Of a stretch of DNA of 64,000 nt, positions 21,130 to 32,894 are shown piece after piece. The position numbers were made by a program, and so were the translations under genes. The DNA comes from Timema cristinae (taxonomy: Eukaryota; Arthropoda; Insecta; Phasmatodea; Timematidae). Below the pieces are notes generated by a model. It saw nothing but the letters and a program-made list of their open reading frames with translations, was not told where the DNA came from and did no database searches. Within the stretch, counting starts at the first letter, position 1, and every line of letters starts with the position of its first letter. The stretch covers positions 1,642,005-1,706,004 of the forward strand of contig JBCFYV010000012.1 of the NCBI GenBank assembly GCA_039000515.1, written 5' to 3'.

Positions 21130-21800
21130 TGGGGAGGGGGAAGAGGAGGAATAGATCAGTTTTATTAGAGGGAATACACGTAAAGCACAAATTGAGGACG
21201 ATAATTTAGAGATTACTTTGAACAACGTATCATTTGAAATGGTTGATGAATTTAAATATTTAGGAACCATTTTAACATGCAATAATAATATTAGATTGGA
21301 AATTAGTAAAATAATACGGTTGGGAAACACATGCTAATACTTGGTCAGTAAGTTGTTGATATCTCACCTGCTGTCATGGAATGTAAAACTCAAAATATAC
21401 CAAACAATAATTTACCAGCGCTCTATGGGTTGTGAAATGTGGCCTCTAACCTTACATGACGAAAACAATGGGCTTAGGAAATAATTTTGTCCAAAAAAAG
21501 GACGAGGCTATTTGGAAGTGGAGGTGGTTACATGATGATTAGTTACATATCCTTTAGCCATCACAAGATATTGTTAAAATAATCAAGTCTGGTAGATGAC
21601 GGCAAGCACAATATTCAGTGCTAACGGAAGAATCAATAACCATGTCTAGGGTAAAGACCGACAAACCCAATGGGAGGAAAGTCTTACACGTATACGGGAG
21701 GAGACCATTATAATGGATCTGAAAGAGATGGAGTGTAATGAGGTGAACTGGATAGAACTAGCTCAAATAGGGAAAGGTGGCGTACCCTTGCAAGTGTGAT
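21130..21800 (+). pseudogene. LINE ORF2 C-terminal remnant
   Basis: Plus-strand text in several frames: IEDDNLEITLNN, VDEFKYLGTILTCNN, LLISHLLSWNVKLKIYQTII, CEMWPLTLHDENN, WEESLTRIREETIIMDLKEM, and EVNWIELAQIGK. This is the region after the catalytic box of endonuclease-reverse transcriptase LINEs common in arthropods. Stops and frameshifts are frequent. It shares nucleotide-level similarity with the copy at 63,310-64,000, for example GATAATTTAGAGATTACTTT. Confidence 0.8.
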
Positions 21801-21894
21801 AGTGAACTTTCAAGAACTACCTTATCCTAAATTGTAAGTGAGTAGGCCTAGTACCCATCTAATTGTGAAGAAACCTCTGTTTTATTTGTTTACA

Positions 21895-22140
21895 ATGAAA
21901 CCCACAACACTGCTCAAATGGTATAAGGTGTCACTCTCATGATAGACTAGATTTCCTGCACGAGAAGATCTGGGTTCTAATCCTGGTTGGGTGTAAGGAG
22001 AAGAGTTAATCCTACCTAAATCATTCTCCACTTTTATCCATGAAAATACAGGTACATTTCCTATAAATTCTACCTTCCTCATCCTTACTTCATTAGTATG
22101 GATATGTGAATAACCCAAACAGGCAGTAAGATGCGATGAA
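21895..22140 (+). mobile_element. SINE next to an ATG2 exon
   Basis: The head has a B-box-like ATCTGGGTTCTAATCCTGG, the body has CTCCACTTTTATCCATG, and the 3' tail is AACCCAAACAGGCAGTAAGA. It lies 129 bp upstream of the splice acceptor of the ATG2 exon at 22,269. The copy is older than 8,132-8,386, judging by divergence of its tail. Confidence 0.75.
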
Positions 22141-22268
22141 CCCAAAATAATTATGAAAGTATTAGATTTAAATGTTATTTTTTTAAAGTGAGATTATGAA
22201 TATAATTTGCTAGTGATATAATGTAATAATGGAAATAAAGTTTTCCACAACAAGTGTGTTGTTACCAG

Positions 22269-22436
22269 GTGAGGTTCCAACACGAGGTGTACCCTGAGAA
22301 CACTGCTGAGGCTTCTCGCCAGGTATTGTTGGTGAACGAGGTGGAGATAAGAGACAGACTTGCCTCGTCTCAAATCAACAAGTTCCTCTACCAGTACTCC
22401 AGTGAGGCAAGGCCAAAACAGTCCCATGCAAATATG
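22269..22436 (+). CDS. ATG2: ATG2 exon, C-terminal third
   Basis: The exon encodes VRFQHEVYPENTAEASRQ, then VNEVEIRDRLASSQINKFLY and SSEARPKQSHANM. This is the strongly conserved signature of metazoan ATG2 (ATG2A/B), a rod-shaped lipid-transfer protein. It links the endoplasmic reticulum to the growing autophagosome and works with WIPI proteins and ATG9. The acceptor is TTACCAG at 22,262-22,268 and the donor is GTGAGA at 22,437. The 168-nt exon is in phase 0 at both ends. In the protein, HANM is followed directly by the text of the next exon at 36,272. No upstream ATG2 exon is recognisable in the window. The frame is intact with no stops. Confidence 0.95.
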
Positions 22437-23095
22437 GTGAGACATGTTACACAACTATAGCAACACATGTTTTCATCATCTCCTTTGAAATTATTTAAAC
22501 AAGCCTCTTCATTGATTTGTAATAAATTCAAAAAGTGAAAATTATTTTTTGGGGTTTAAATAGAAAAATAATTAATTAAAATTTACTCCTGGAAAATATA
22601 GATAACTGCATACCCTGTGGTAGAACTCAAAAGCAGCATTTTAATTTTGAAAATTGAGAAATCTTATCTTTATTATATATTTATTATTATTATTTATTAT
22701 TATTTATTTTATTATTATAGTACTTTTGAATTTGAAAAGTTGTCCACCTATTCGAATTTTCAGTTCCTGATTCTGGAGCATATCCTAACCTAAAGTTCAG
22801 ACACAAATAATTGAATAGAACACTAGGCTGAATCATGGAAAATGATTGGGAATTGAAAGGCTAGAATTAACTGGTTTTTAGATGGCATGCAGCCCAACTA
22901 GGAACAAGCACCAAGAAACTGCCTGAAAGCTTACAGGTAATATTGTGAATTCAACCAAAGTTTCAAGAAATGTGTACGTTGACAAAGATATGCTGCACTC
23001 AGAGATCAGAACTTGTTCTAGGCTAGTATTCATCTATCGATTAAATTCATTATGAACAAAAAATATTTACATTCAATATCCTATGTGAACAATAT
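22437..23095. other. ATG2 intron with ATT-rich microsatellite
   Basis: Non-coding. A TTATTATTATTTATTATT run lies at about 22,672-22,717. The segment GAATAGAACACTAGGCTG near 22,817 recurs with changes at 31,806, outside a Penelope element, hinting at a further dispersed repeat. Confidence 0.5.
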
Positions 23096-23099
23096 CAGT

Positions 23100-23165
23100 T
23101 ATTAGTGTGTCTGTCCACTGAGCTAAGGGTCCTGGATTTGATTCCTGGGAGGGCCGAACATTTTA
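23100..23165 (+). repeat. Possible tRNA-like SINE head
   Basis: CCACTGAGCTAAGGGTCCTGG is followed by GGATTTGATTCCTGGGAGGG, a plausible B box. There is no conserved tail nearby, so the assignment is weak. Confidence 0.35.
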
Positions 23166-23929
23166 TCATTGGGGAAATTTAGGCAAACAGCTGAGGACTG
23201 GATGCTATGCCTGTCCTAGTCTTAAGTTAGATTTTAAGGCACATGAAGTTAGGACAGGCCTAGCAAGCTGGTAGTGGAAAATATATGGCTTGAATAAAAA
23301 ACTGACCACAGCCTGGAAACAGTAACGTTTGGATGTAAAATCTAATGGGGCAGTATATTCCACTAAACGAAATGTTGCCTTATTCTCTTACTGATCAGTG
23401 CTCATATCCACTAATTCCACATAACTCAGAATGACGAGGAGAGCTTACTAGTACTCATTTATCACAGGGGGGACTTTTTATAAATACTGGTGTACCGCCC
23501 TCCTTCTCCTCTAATGGACAAGGACATAAACTAAAGAGGGCCTTAAAAAAAATAGCAAATGATTAATTGCAGAAGAGCAGTAGGACCACATAAATGCGAA
23601 TAGGTCTTCAGTCTGACCTATACAACAATTTGCTGTCATGAAGCCTTCCCAACCATCACCCGTTATTTTGTACTATCAGTCAAGGGGGGAAAGAGGCGAG
23701 AATCCTTAGAGTAAAGACAATGACTTTTTTACCTGCAATAGTAAATTAAAGATCGCATGTGAAGTAAATAAATATTTATTTGAAAAATATAACAATAGAT
23801 ATATATATATATATGAATATAGTAACAATAAATAAAAATATATATATATTTATATAGATATATGAAGAACAGGGTTATGCCCATGATAATACTGTTGTAC
23901 CGTTGCCATAACAACATTTGTTCTAACAA

Positions 23930-24960
23930 TTATTTCCAAGATTAATATATAACTTCTCTATGGGTCTCCGCGGCAACCCTCAGTATAATGACAACAATAA
24001 CTAGCTGCCACAGGCCAACAATCCGCGTTTCAAAATCGGATTGAATCATATGACTTAGAAAATTCAATTTAAAAACACAACTATTTATGGCAACCAAAAT
24101 CTATCTTTTAAAAGGAGATAGTAAACCATGGACTTAGCCATAAAAAAAAAGTACAAACAATATTTAGCCTTAAGGGCTATAAACATTTCCCATATTATCC
24201 AGGCATTACGCCTTAAAAGATGTAAGATAAAAAAAAAATACAAAGAGATAATGTCCCTCATGGTTTTAACCATTATTTACCACGCCGGAAGGGCAAAAAC
24301 TCCCAATAATACATTTAACCTGTAATAAAATATATTACGACACGTTGGGCTACGTAATTCATCATGTTTACAAAAAATCGTGATTTAACCCAAAATAACA
24401 GAAAGTAAGCCCACAATTAATTTTGTATATACCTTGGGAAAAAATCCCATCCTAGAGCAAGTGTCTAGCGACACGGTTGATTCAAGAAGTGAGTTTACAA
24501 CACAAACAGAACCCGTATATAAACCGTTATTCTCTGAGGGGAGGGGAACATAGGGGAAACAAAAGAACATCAAAGAACAATCACACGGAACAGAGGGAAG
24601 GGGTCGTAAGTCACCAAAGGAAACAACTAGATCATTGGAGGGGCGCGTAGAACATCACGTGTCTATCACGAGGTTATTCCCATGATGCAACGGGCGACCT
24701 CGCGCTCAATGTGCCACACCTTTCACTCGTTTAGTCTTTTTTCACACTCGGTGCAGAAAAAGTGCTCGCGAACAGGGATGTTGTTTAACGAGAGTCGAGA
24801 CACACTAGCCGAGAAACGGGCACTTCTTGGTGAGTACAATATTGTTTATTCTTCGGTGTTGTTGAAATAGTGTTCATTCGCCAGTATATCCTTCATGCTT
24901 GTAATGTTGATGTCAATCAACGTTAACTGGAATTAAATATGAGTGTGCAAAAACCCCTTT
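23930..24960. other. Non-coding stretch with a CpG-rich block
   Basis: From about 24,600 to 24,850 the DNA is unusually rich in CG dinucleotides for this window (GGGGCGCGTAGAACATCACG, AAGTGCTCGCGAACAGGG). It contains an open plus-strand frame that stops matching coding at CTTGGTGAGTACAA, a consensus splice donor. It could be a leader exon, or an LTR or promoter remnant. I found no terminal TG...CA with matching flanks to prove an LTR. Confidence 0.3.
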
Positions 24961-25927
24961 TTACATTTTGAAGCAAACTCAAAACGAATTTATAGAATAT
25001 TCTCAAAGTTGTATCAAAGCTTTAATGCTTTTTTATTAATTTTATGCTGAAAAAATACTACATTGTTTTTATTTATATAACTTCATAAACTAAAATACTT
25101 TATAAAATGTTTTATGGAACATTTGTTTGTATTTTGTAATGTTTCATTTTAAGCTGATAAATTCTGTTAGTATCATAATATGCAATAAAATTGCTTCATA
25201 TTTTTTTATAATAATATTAATTTGTAATATAAAAATATATAACAGCTCATAATGGCAATAATTGAACATAATTTATTATTTTAGCTTTCAATATTTTTAC
25301 TAACAAAGCTGAATTTGTTTTCCAAGCGGTAGCAAAGGCAAAGCTAATATTGGTTTTTGGAGCAAAGTAAAATTTTCGAAGCCTTGCACACCCCTCAAAT
25401 GATATCTTCCTTAAGAAAGCTAGTGTCAATGTCTTAATGAAAACTAACTAGGGTTGAGTCATTGAAAACATTAACATACCTCTTTCTCCCCCACTTACCC
25501 CCCCTGCAACTCTGAGCATCGCTCAGAGTGACTCCGCTTCTTCCAGGTAGTCCAAATAAAGTACGGCCTAATACATAATATGGCCATAAAATGTTGAAGG
25601 TGCTATACATGAAAAATAAAAGGTCTTGAATAAACTTTGAAGTAAAAACTTAGCAAATTTAACAACATTTTCTTTAATTATTTCTCCAAAGTTGTATGCT
25701 AGCCTTGGAAACACCCAAGCTGGTTATCAGCCTGCACATTGTTAATTTGTTGCACCTCACATATTGTTACTAATTTAAAATTCATATTATAGCTTCTTTT
25801 CATTCCCTTGTTTACTTGAGGCGCTGAGGAAGCTTTCTTATCAACAAAATCACTTTGTTCTGTAGTAAAGTGGACTGTATAATGTTTTGATAGTCTCATT
25901 CAACCCATAGCTAGTGACCCTGATTTG

Positions 25928-26112
25928 TGGTAAATAAAACCACTGGATTTTGTTAAATAAAAAGTTGGATTTAGGTATAAAAAGTCGGTAAATAAAAGGG
26001 TAAAACCATGATTTTCGTAATTAAAATTAATTGATTTCGTTAAATACAAATTTGAACTTTGTTAAATAAAAGGTTAAGACCCATATTCTTTGTATAAAAA
26101 GTCTTTAGTTTA
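25928..26112 (-). repeat. Subterminal repeats of a hAT remnant
   Basis: Five or six imperfect copies of TTTGTTAAATAAAA/GTATAAAAAGTC-type words occur just beyond the C-terminal end of the decayed hAT transposase. Clustered short subterminal repeats are where hAT transposases bind, so this probably marks that end of the element. I could not fix the terminal inverted repeat. Confidence 0.45.
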
Positions 26113-26190
26113 AGGTAATGGTAATATAATTTAACTCAAATAAGCTTATAAAAAAATTCACCAAGTACAAGACAAAGTCCAATCTTTTAA

Positions 26191-28131
26191 TTAGTTTGAC
26201 ATGCCAAAATCCATCAATTGCTTTAATGGTGTTGATGGCAAACTCTTCATGGTCTTCTTCAGTCCACACAATATGTCCTGAATGTCAACTATTTTACTAT
26301 TGCTTTGCAAAGCTCTCACTTGTGTCTGCAACGCACAGTATCCTCTTTGAAAATTAATTTCAGAGCAGAATTTTAAAAATGGTATTTTCCGAGCTGATTG
26401 GAAGAGATCAGAATTAACTTGTTTTGTCCCAATCGAGCGAGTGTCAATAAGAGTTCTTAAAATGTTTTGGATGGGTCTGATTGATGGAGTGAATTCAGCT
26501 TTATAATGCACTGCCTTCCTCAACATTGAAACTGACTTTTGACATTTGCTTGTTTTAGAGTTGGAAGAATTTTCAATTTTTCCTGTGCTGTCCCTCCCTA
26601 GTTTATGTCAGAAATCAGTTTAAAATCACTTTGTAGCTCTGTCACTTTACCATGCAACTTATGACTGAAGGCATAGTTAGAACCTTCGAGTATAGTAATT
26701 AATTCGACCAATTCAGAACAGTGCTCAATTAAAAATGTTGCTTGGCATTGAATCAACATTAGGTTTACTTTATCATTTGACATATCCTGGAAGTATTTAA
26801 GTGCTGCTGTCACTCCTCCAATGTGGAAAAATATTCCACTAGATCCACCAAATAGTCACAGAGGTACACCACTGAACAAAACAAGAGTTCCATCGCATTA
26901 AAACTGGGTTTGGAAATAGCTTAGCAGACTTTTCACCTTTCCTGTGGTTTTTTTTTTCAGAAATGTGGCCTTTGCTTTAGCAACACACTCATTCAGCTCT
27001 GGCAGCTCTGCTGACCAATAATTTTGAACCAAATTAAGTTTGTGGTCCCAGCACTGTATGTGCAGAAAACCATTGCTTAAAAGAACTTTCAAAGAAGTCA
27101 CACATTTCGTCATGTAACGCGCACGATCTGTCACAACACAAACTACATTTTCATAAGGAATCTCATACTTGGTGATGGTGTCCACAAGTGCCCGTAAACA
27201 TTCTGTTGCTGAAGCGTTCTGCAAAACTTTAACTGCACCAACAAACAAGCTTTGCTTCGAATCAGTACATAATGTTTTCAACAAAATAACAAAATCACAC
27301 TGTAATTTCTTATCAGTTGTCTCATTACAAAGAATTGCAACTTGCCGATTTTTTACATTGTCCTTGATATTATCCTCTTGACTTTGGTTAACTTCTGGGA
27401 TCCAAACATTTCTTATAGTTTCTGCCTTAGGGAGGTCTCCTCCACCTAAAACTGAATTGTAGGCATACTAATGTTTGATAGAACAAACTAATATTAGGCT
27501 ATGTTGGTGAAAATGTGTATACTAATCTACTAGTATTACATGTACTTAAAGATAAACATCTTGAAAATAACCCTATTTTTTATAAAATTAGTAAATAATC
27601 AAAGTGTTAAATAATCACTATTTTGTCATTAGGAAAATAAAATCAGAAAACAATGAAAAATAATAGGCCCTTATTAAATTCTGGTATTTAAATAATAAAG
27701 GAAATTTAAAAAATCTCAAATGGTTACTTTCACATATTTATCCATCCAACATCGCTATAGAAGGATGATCTAGTTTTTCATGGAATATTGGCTTCCATAA
27801 ATGTTTTCGTGGTATCCATAATGAATTCTTTGCGGTCTTCTTTTGAGTTTTCAGACTTTATTAGAGAATTTTCAAGGGTTGCTTGTTTTGATGATTCATA
27901 AACATTACTTTTTTTCCGTTTATGCAAGGCACTATTAATATGCTTCAAACACGTGTCTCTTCTGAACCAGTCAACGCTAACGCTAGTGTTGCACAATATG
28001 CACATCATTATTTTTTTAACTTTATCAAATATATAAAATCCTTCTTTTCCAAACTCATGCTCTCTTTCAAAAATACTTAAAACTTTAGGCATGTTTAAAT
28101 ATTGAATAAATATAAGAGAGGTTAAAAACAA
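26191..28131 (-). pseudogene. hAT transposase remnant with BED-type zinc finger
   Basis: Read from 28,131 down, the first part has a BED-like finger CILCNTSVSVDWFRRDTCLK followed by HINSALHKRKK, then EANIP. Further on come GGGDLPKAETIRNVW, then VAILCNETTDKKL (first catalytic Asp region), YENVVCVVTDRARYM (second Asp region) and LHIQCWDHKLNLVQNYWSA. The next parts, with AALKYFQDM and FAFSHKLHG-like text, lie in other frames. Hydrolysis and strand transfer by hAT enzymes need D, D and E; here the frame is broken in at least four places, so it is dead. It lies inside the first ATG2 intron of the window. Confidence 0.8.
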
Positions 28132-28139
28132 AATGATCT

Positions 28140-28936
28140 TAGTAACGAGTAACGCAACATTAATATCTCAAACTAATTATCTAGCTTGGACATGGCGTTG
28201 TTTTTGGCTTCTAATTCTTTAATTACTTGCCTTGGATGCCCAATATGGCCGTTTTAGTAATCAGTTTTAACACTTTTTAAAGCAAGTCTTTGGTTGAGGG
28301 AAATAAACTTTCTTTTGAAAGAAAATTATATTGGTTCAGTTGGTACTATTTTTATTTTTTTGTTCAAGTCTCAGAATGAATGTTTTATTATTTATTCGCG
28401 TTTAGATTGAAAAAGTGACCATAATTCGTGTTTAAATGGCCAAATCGTCAATTTCGCGAATAGATTTAATTTTGTTTTATTTTGCGTCAATATTTTCACT
28501 CAAAACTGCCACAATGATGTTTAATTATGTTACTATGGCAATTTTAATGTGCTAAGTAAAAGTTTATAAAAACACAACTCACGAAGCCTCGCGAAATATC
28601 GGTGTCTCTATCCATACCACATGGCTTTGCTGGTATAATATTTGTGAAATATACACACATGAACACTTCATTTATCACTGTTTGAAATGTTTATATATCA
28701 ACATATCAAAAGTATAGACGGCCACTGATGGACTCGGATATGATGAAACAACACTGTATCACTACTCGTGAACAGAGATGCAAACAACGAGTCAAAGAAG
28801 AAATGGTATAATGCGCACATACCACATTTAACTTTCAAACACACAAAACAGTACACATAGTTCAAATGATACAACATAAAAACCATTTATTAATTGCAAG
28901 CCCCAAACATTCCACCCACCTAGAAATACATTTCAA
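28140..28936. other. Intron DNA without features
   Basis: AT-rich; no frame, repeat or motif that I can support. Confidence 0.5.
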
Positions 28937-29485
28937 ATGGTTTCTGGTGAGGAGGGCCAAATTATCCACTGGCCTAGTAAGAACACCTTGTGTGTTAAGA
29001 ACTTGATTGACAAAGCCAGATATTGTTTTCACCACACAACCTAGTCCCTGACACAGTGGAGGCAGGTTGAGTTCCTAAAGGATAGTTCCCTAGGTTTGGG
29101 TCTGGAGTTGATAGAGGTACCACACTTACAGAAGGACTGACGCAGGCTTCATCTTGTCAGATGTCTGATTGGTGTGATGCTAACATCAAGTTTTGGTAGT
29201 ATTGTGGTGGTCTCAAGGTTAAGAAATGATCTGATGTTAATGATGACAAGGCACAGAGTGGCCGCAAGTCGAGAATAACATCAAGACCATGTAGAGTTAT
29301 TCATAGGTTAGGATCTATGTGCCAATGGGCAAGGACTTGACTGATCGTTTCCCTTCTTCTCAAGGTCCTCCAAAATGAAGAGCTACACGGAGATTAACGT
29401 GCCATTTGATGTTGCCAACTTAGCTTTAAAGAGTGGCAATTTGTCGATTAGTGCCAACAAAATGATGAAATGCAGCTTCAGTTAA
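28937..29485 (+). pseudogene. Unrecognised decayed coding sequence, one frame with five stops
   Basis: A single frame runs 183 codons from ATG to TAA with no frameshift but five internal stops. It reads as protein throughout: QVEFLKDSSLGLGLELIEVP, RRLHLVRCLIGVMLTSSFGS, TRHRVAASRE, and EINVPFDVANLALKSGNLSI. Composition is closer to coding than its AT-rich surroundings. I do not recognise the family. It could be a processed gene copy, an integrated viral gene or a transposon ORF. The absence of indels with several stops suggests decay by point mutation only. Confidence 0.45.
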
Positions 29486-30275
29486 TAGGTCTGAAGACAG
29501 TTCTATATGAATAGCCTTTGTTGACTAACATACAATCAAACAAATAATATAGGCCAAACTTGTTCTAGGTTTGCGTACTTGAGACATTGTGATGATGAAT
29601 GGGCCCTCATAATCACCACTTGTCTTCAGAAATGTATTGGTCTGACAAACTCAAAATGCTGGGTGATTTCCCCTAGTTGGTGTCATCAAATTAGGATAAA
29701 ATTTGAAACACCTTAGGTATTTTCGAAGATGCAGTCTGATGACATGCATTACAGTAGAACTCCCGCTGAATCAAGGATTGCAAATTGTGAGAAATGATCA
29801 AGGTGAAGTTGGATGTTAGGAGTTCTACCAGGCAACTATGATTTGTGAGTAAGCTAGGGTGTTTTTCCTCCGAGGGCAAGTTGGAAACCTGAAGGCGAAC
29901 CCCAATTTGCAAAAATAAGAGTAGACCCGAGAAAGGGTTAAGTTTATGCACTACAGACGAAAAAGATTGTTTTTTGACAATACAGCCAATGTAATCATCA
30001 AATTTGATTTGTTGGGTTTGTTTGACCCAAAACAACAGTGTTGTATAGTTCCTAAAATTGTAAAGGTCCAGCAAGTGTGATATGTCCAGGATAGGTGGCA
30101 AGAACAAAATGAAAGCAATAAGCTGTGAGATTAATAATTATGGTAATAAAACTTTAAATGTTACATTCAAAATTAACTTGATATTCTGTGTAAACACCTC
30201 CCTCCACGTCAAGTAGTCAAGTAAACAGTAAATAATTTGATAATAATAATAAAAACCAGTAACAAATTTATTGAG
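29486..30275. other. Intron DNA without recognised features
   Basis: Open short frames on the minus strand do not resemble known proteins. No repeats seen. Confidence 0.45.
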
Positions 30276-30750
30276 TACTAATAGCTGTTGCCCGCAGCTT
30301 TGCTCGCGTGGAAGTTTTATTATATACAAATACGAAAATATACATATGTATTTACAGATTAATTTAAAATATTACGTTACGTTGATGACCATAACTTGAC
30401 CTCAGATCAAAAATAATGCAAGTCCGATACAAACTTTCACCCCCTTTTTCATCCCTTATTAAATAAAATTTCCAAAATTCCTGAAACACGTATTTATTTG
30501 TTTTACGTCAATAACCGAAATACAAAATTTTATTTATGTAACTTTCAAAATGACGGACTTTCATACATATTATCATCCCCTATTTTGACCCCTTTGGGGT
30601 GGAATTTTCTAAAATCCTTTCTTAGTGGGTGCCTACATAACAAAATGAATATACAGTCCGAATTTCATGCTTGTAGCCTTGATAGTTTGCGCTCGGCGAT
30701 GATGAATCAGTCAGTCAGTCAGGATATGTTATTTTATAAGTATAGATAAA
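30276..30750 (+). repeat. LINE 3' end remnant
   Basis: It starts TAGCTGTTGCCCGCAGCTTT and GCTCGCGTGG and ends AGTCAGTCAGGATATGTTATT then TTATAAGTATAGAT. This start and end pair is a familiar signature of dispersed LINE 3' ends in insects (Proto2/RTE or CR1-like). No coding part is left. Confidence 0.6.
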
Positions 30751-31827
30751 AGAGTCAAAAAGAGAATGTAAAACTTTTAGTACATAGAACAAGAAGACAA
30801 TATAAAGTCATATTCGAAATGATGATCAAAAGAAGATATTAACATATAACTTAACAAACACATATAATTCTCTTTAAGGAATACCTCTTTTTGCTTTTTG
30901 AGGTAATCTTATTATATTTGGAGGTATAAAAGAGGTGGATATAAACATATAAAAGGAACAAACACAATATGGTTTTTATAATAAAAATAACACAATCCAC
31001 ACTCAACATTTCTGCCACTGGACAAAGAGGTAAAGGTTGCCTCTTGAAGAAATTTGAGTGTTACCGCCCAATCCCTGACCTGGGTGCATTGGATTCTTGC
31101 CACATTTTTCCTCTTTACTAGGTGGGCTTTCTTCATTAAATTTACACTTAACAGTTTATTTTCATCAATTTTAATTACTTACAAAATACCTCAAGTAAAT
31201 ACTATTTATATTATGGTTCAACAGATTGGTGTATGTTAAATGCATTATTTTGTAACTATACTCTTGAAGGAACAGGAAAGGTTGATGAAAACAATATCAT
31301 GATCTTTAAAATGAAAAGATCAATGTAGTTTACATGATACACTGATTCCACTGGACAAAGTGGTAAGTGTTGCCTTTTAAATAAACTAGGTATTTCTGTC
31401 CAACACCTTAAGTGAGTTTTATTCTCTTCAGGAGAAAGGGTAAAGTCTGCATCATAACTTTCTTAAAGAGGAAACCACTAAACGGGAGAAAAAGGAAATG
31501 GTAAGGAACCACATAGCATATGACTAATATAATAAGATAAATATATCTACCTTCCACTGAAACTTGTTTTGGGTATCAGCAGATCTGGTACAAGGTTGTT
31601 TTGACCTTATAACTTTCATCAATGTGAAAACCTGTACATAGTTTTCTTGGGTCTTCATTTGTATTCACTCTCAAACTGTCAATTGCAGATAAATGAACAG
31701 AATTCCTCTTCATAAAATTTTTATTTTTTAATCAATTCTATTGTATTCGTTGAACTAAAATTAGGGGCTCTTAAAAAGAAGAGTTATTCTTTTATTTATA
31801 ATGTGGAATAGAGCACTAGGCTAAATC
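30750..31827. other. Intron DNA with Penelope-terminus-like hairpins
   Basis: AT-rich. Near 31,100-31,135 the text TTGCCACATTTTTCCTCTTT and GGTGGGCTTTCTTCAT matches the ends of the Penelope-like elements at 32,090 and 62,610. An old terminal repeat of that family lies here. Confidence 0.45.
30998..31062 (+). repeat. Degenerate ribozyme-like hairpin
   Basis: ACACTCAACATTT pairs with AAATTTGAGTGT, enclosing a GAGG/CCTC inner stem with CTGGACAAAGAGG and CTTGAAGAAA. The layout recalls a hammerhead (outer stem, core, inner stem, GAA), but the CTGATGA core is not intact. A related piece is at 31,345-31,400. Confidence 0.3.
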
Positions 31828-31928
31828 ATGGTTTAAATTAGGAGGGATAGCCAGCACACTTACCTTGGTGATACTGGAGTATAAAGTGTTTAGATAAAAT
31901 ACTAAAAAACACACAAACACATTTTTAA

Positions 31929-31963
31929 GGACAAGCTTTCACTGTCACAGACAGCTTCATCAG
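31929..31963 (-). ncRNA. Hammerhead-like ribozyme core in left end of element A
   Basis: On the minus strand CTGATGA is followed by a CTGTC/GACAG stem II with a TGT loop, then GAAA and GCTTGTCC. The first core strand and GAAA match the hammerhead consensus, and GTC is a canonical cleavage triplet after a minimal stem III. Hammerheads are known in Penelope terminal repeats. I could not draw a convincing stem I, so activity is uncertain. Confidence 0.5.
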
Positions 31964-32227
31964 GTCAAGAGAGTAGACTGATGCTTTTGTTTGAACTGTA
32001 AGGTTGACTGTCCACAGCTGACTGTTTTTCAGTTATTTTATAATAAAGGAAATAGATAAAACTAAAGAAAAAGGAAAAATAAACTACTAAAAATAAATTT
32101 GATGAAGAAAGCCCACTTAGGGAAAGAGGAAAGATGTGGGAAGAATCCAATGCACAAAGGTGACATCTTCTTTCTTCTGTCTTCTATAGTAGAAGTAGTC
32201 ACACACACATTTTAACACAAATATAAT

Positions 32228-32262
32228 AATATTTCGGCATTGTTGCCTTTATCAAACACAAA
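32228..32262 (-). ncRNA. Degenerate hammerhead-like core in element B
   Basis: On the minus strand TTGATAA is followed by a GGCA/TGCC stem and GAAA. The layout matches a hammerhead, but the first core strand differs from CTGATGA at two positions, including the normally essential G8. Confidence 0.35.
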
Positions 32263-32467
32263 CAATGGATTACTCCATTTTGAATTTTGAATGAAACTGT
32301 TAGAAACACATTGTGCCAACTGTTTTTGGGAGTAAAGATAAATTCCTTGGCTAAGATTAATATTTGTATAAAACTGATGATGATGTTGATGATGATAATA
32401 ATAGATAAAAAAAATAAATAATAATAATAATGTTAGTTTATTTCTATAATATTATTATTTTTCAAAA

Positions 32468-32885
32468 CTATCTTCTATTGAGGCCTGGTGGTAATCTTGA
32501 TTTGGTGATCCATTGGTGGGCCAGTTCCCACTGTCTAAGTTGAGAACTGTTGCACTGTTTGGGAAATGCTCTTAATATTTTGGTGGTGTAGCAGGTTTGA
32601 AAGTCCTGGTTGTGGGTACCGGCATGGATGGGTACAAGCTTGTCCGGATCTTTGTGGTTTGTGTCAAAGCGATGATTGTTCATTCGCTGTCTGAGAGAAC
32701 CTGTAGTGAGGCCTATATATTCTGCATCACATGAATGTAGCTGGTAGGTGGATTCCACATGTGCTGCAACGGGTGCTACCGCAGGGGTAGGAACCTTTGG
32801 TAGTTGGTTTTTCTTCTCGGATTCTCTTGGGGTCAGGAATTTTGGGATGGACGAGAATATTGTGGAGATTGGGTGGCCGTATAGA
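32468..32885 (-). pseudogene. GIY-YIG endonuclease domain of element B
   Basis: The frame contains YQLHSCDAEYIGLTTGSLRQ (the GIY-YIG core, here Y and YIG) and RMNNHRFDTNHKDPDK, then IHAGTHNQDF and a C-terminal WELAHQWITKSRLPPGLNRR before the stop. The nuclease nicks target DNA to prime reverse transcription. The domain is open and complete-looking, but the reverse transcriptase half is missing through 5' truncation. Confidence 0.8.
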
Positions 32886-32894
32886 TAGATGGAC

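Larger units (their letters stand above)
32037..32893 (-). mobile_element. Penelope-like element B, 5'-truncated, nested in A
   Basis: It begins with the ATTTTATAATAAAGG terminus shared with element C (58,354) and carries a GIY-YIG frame. It stops abruptly at 32,893, where the interrupted sequence of element A resumes (TGTATAGATAGCAGCAC). Removing it rejoins CAGTTAT and CTGTATAG, as seen uninterrupted near 34,590. It is nearly identical to element C over the shared 800 bp. Confidence 0.8.
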
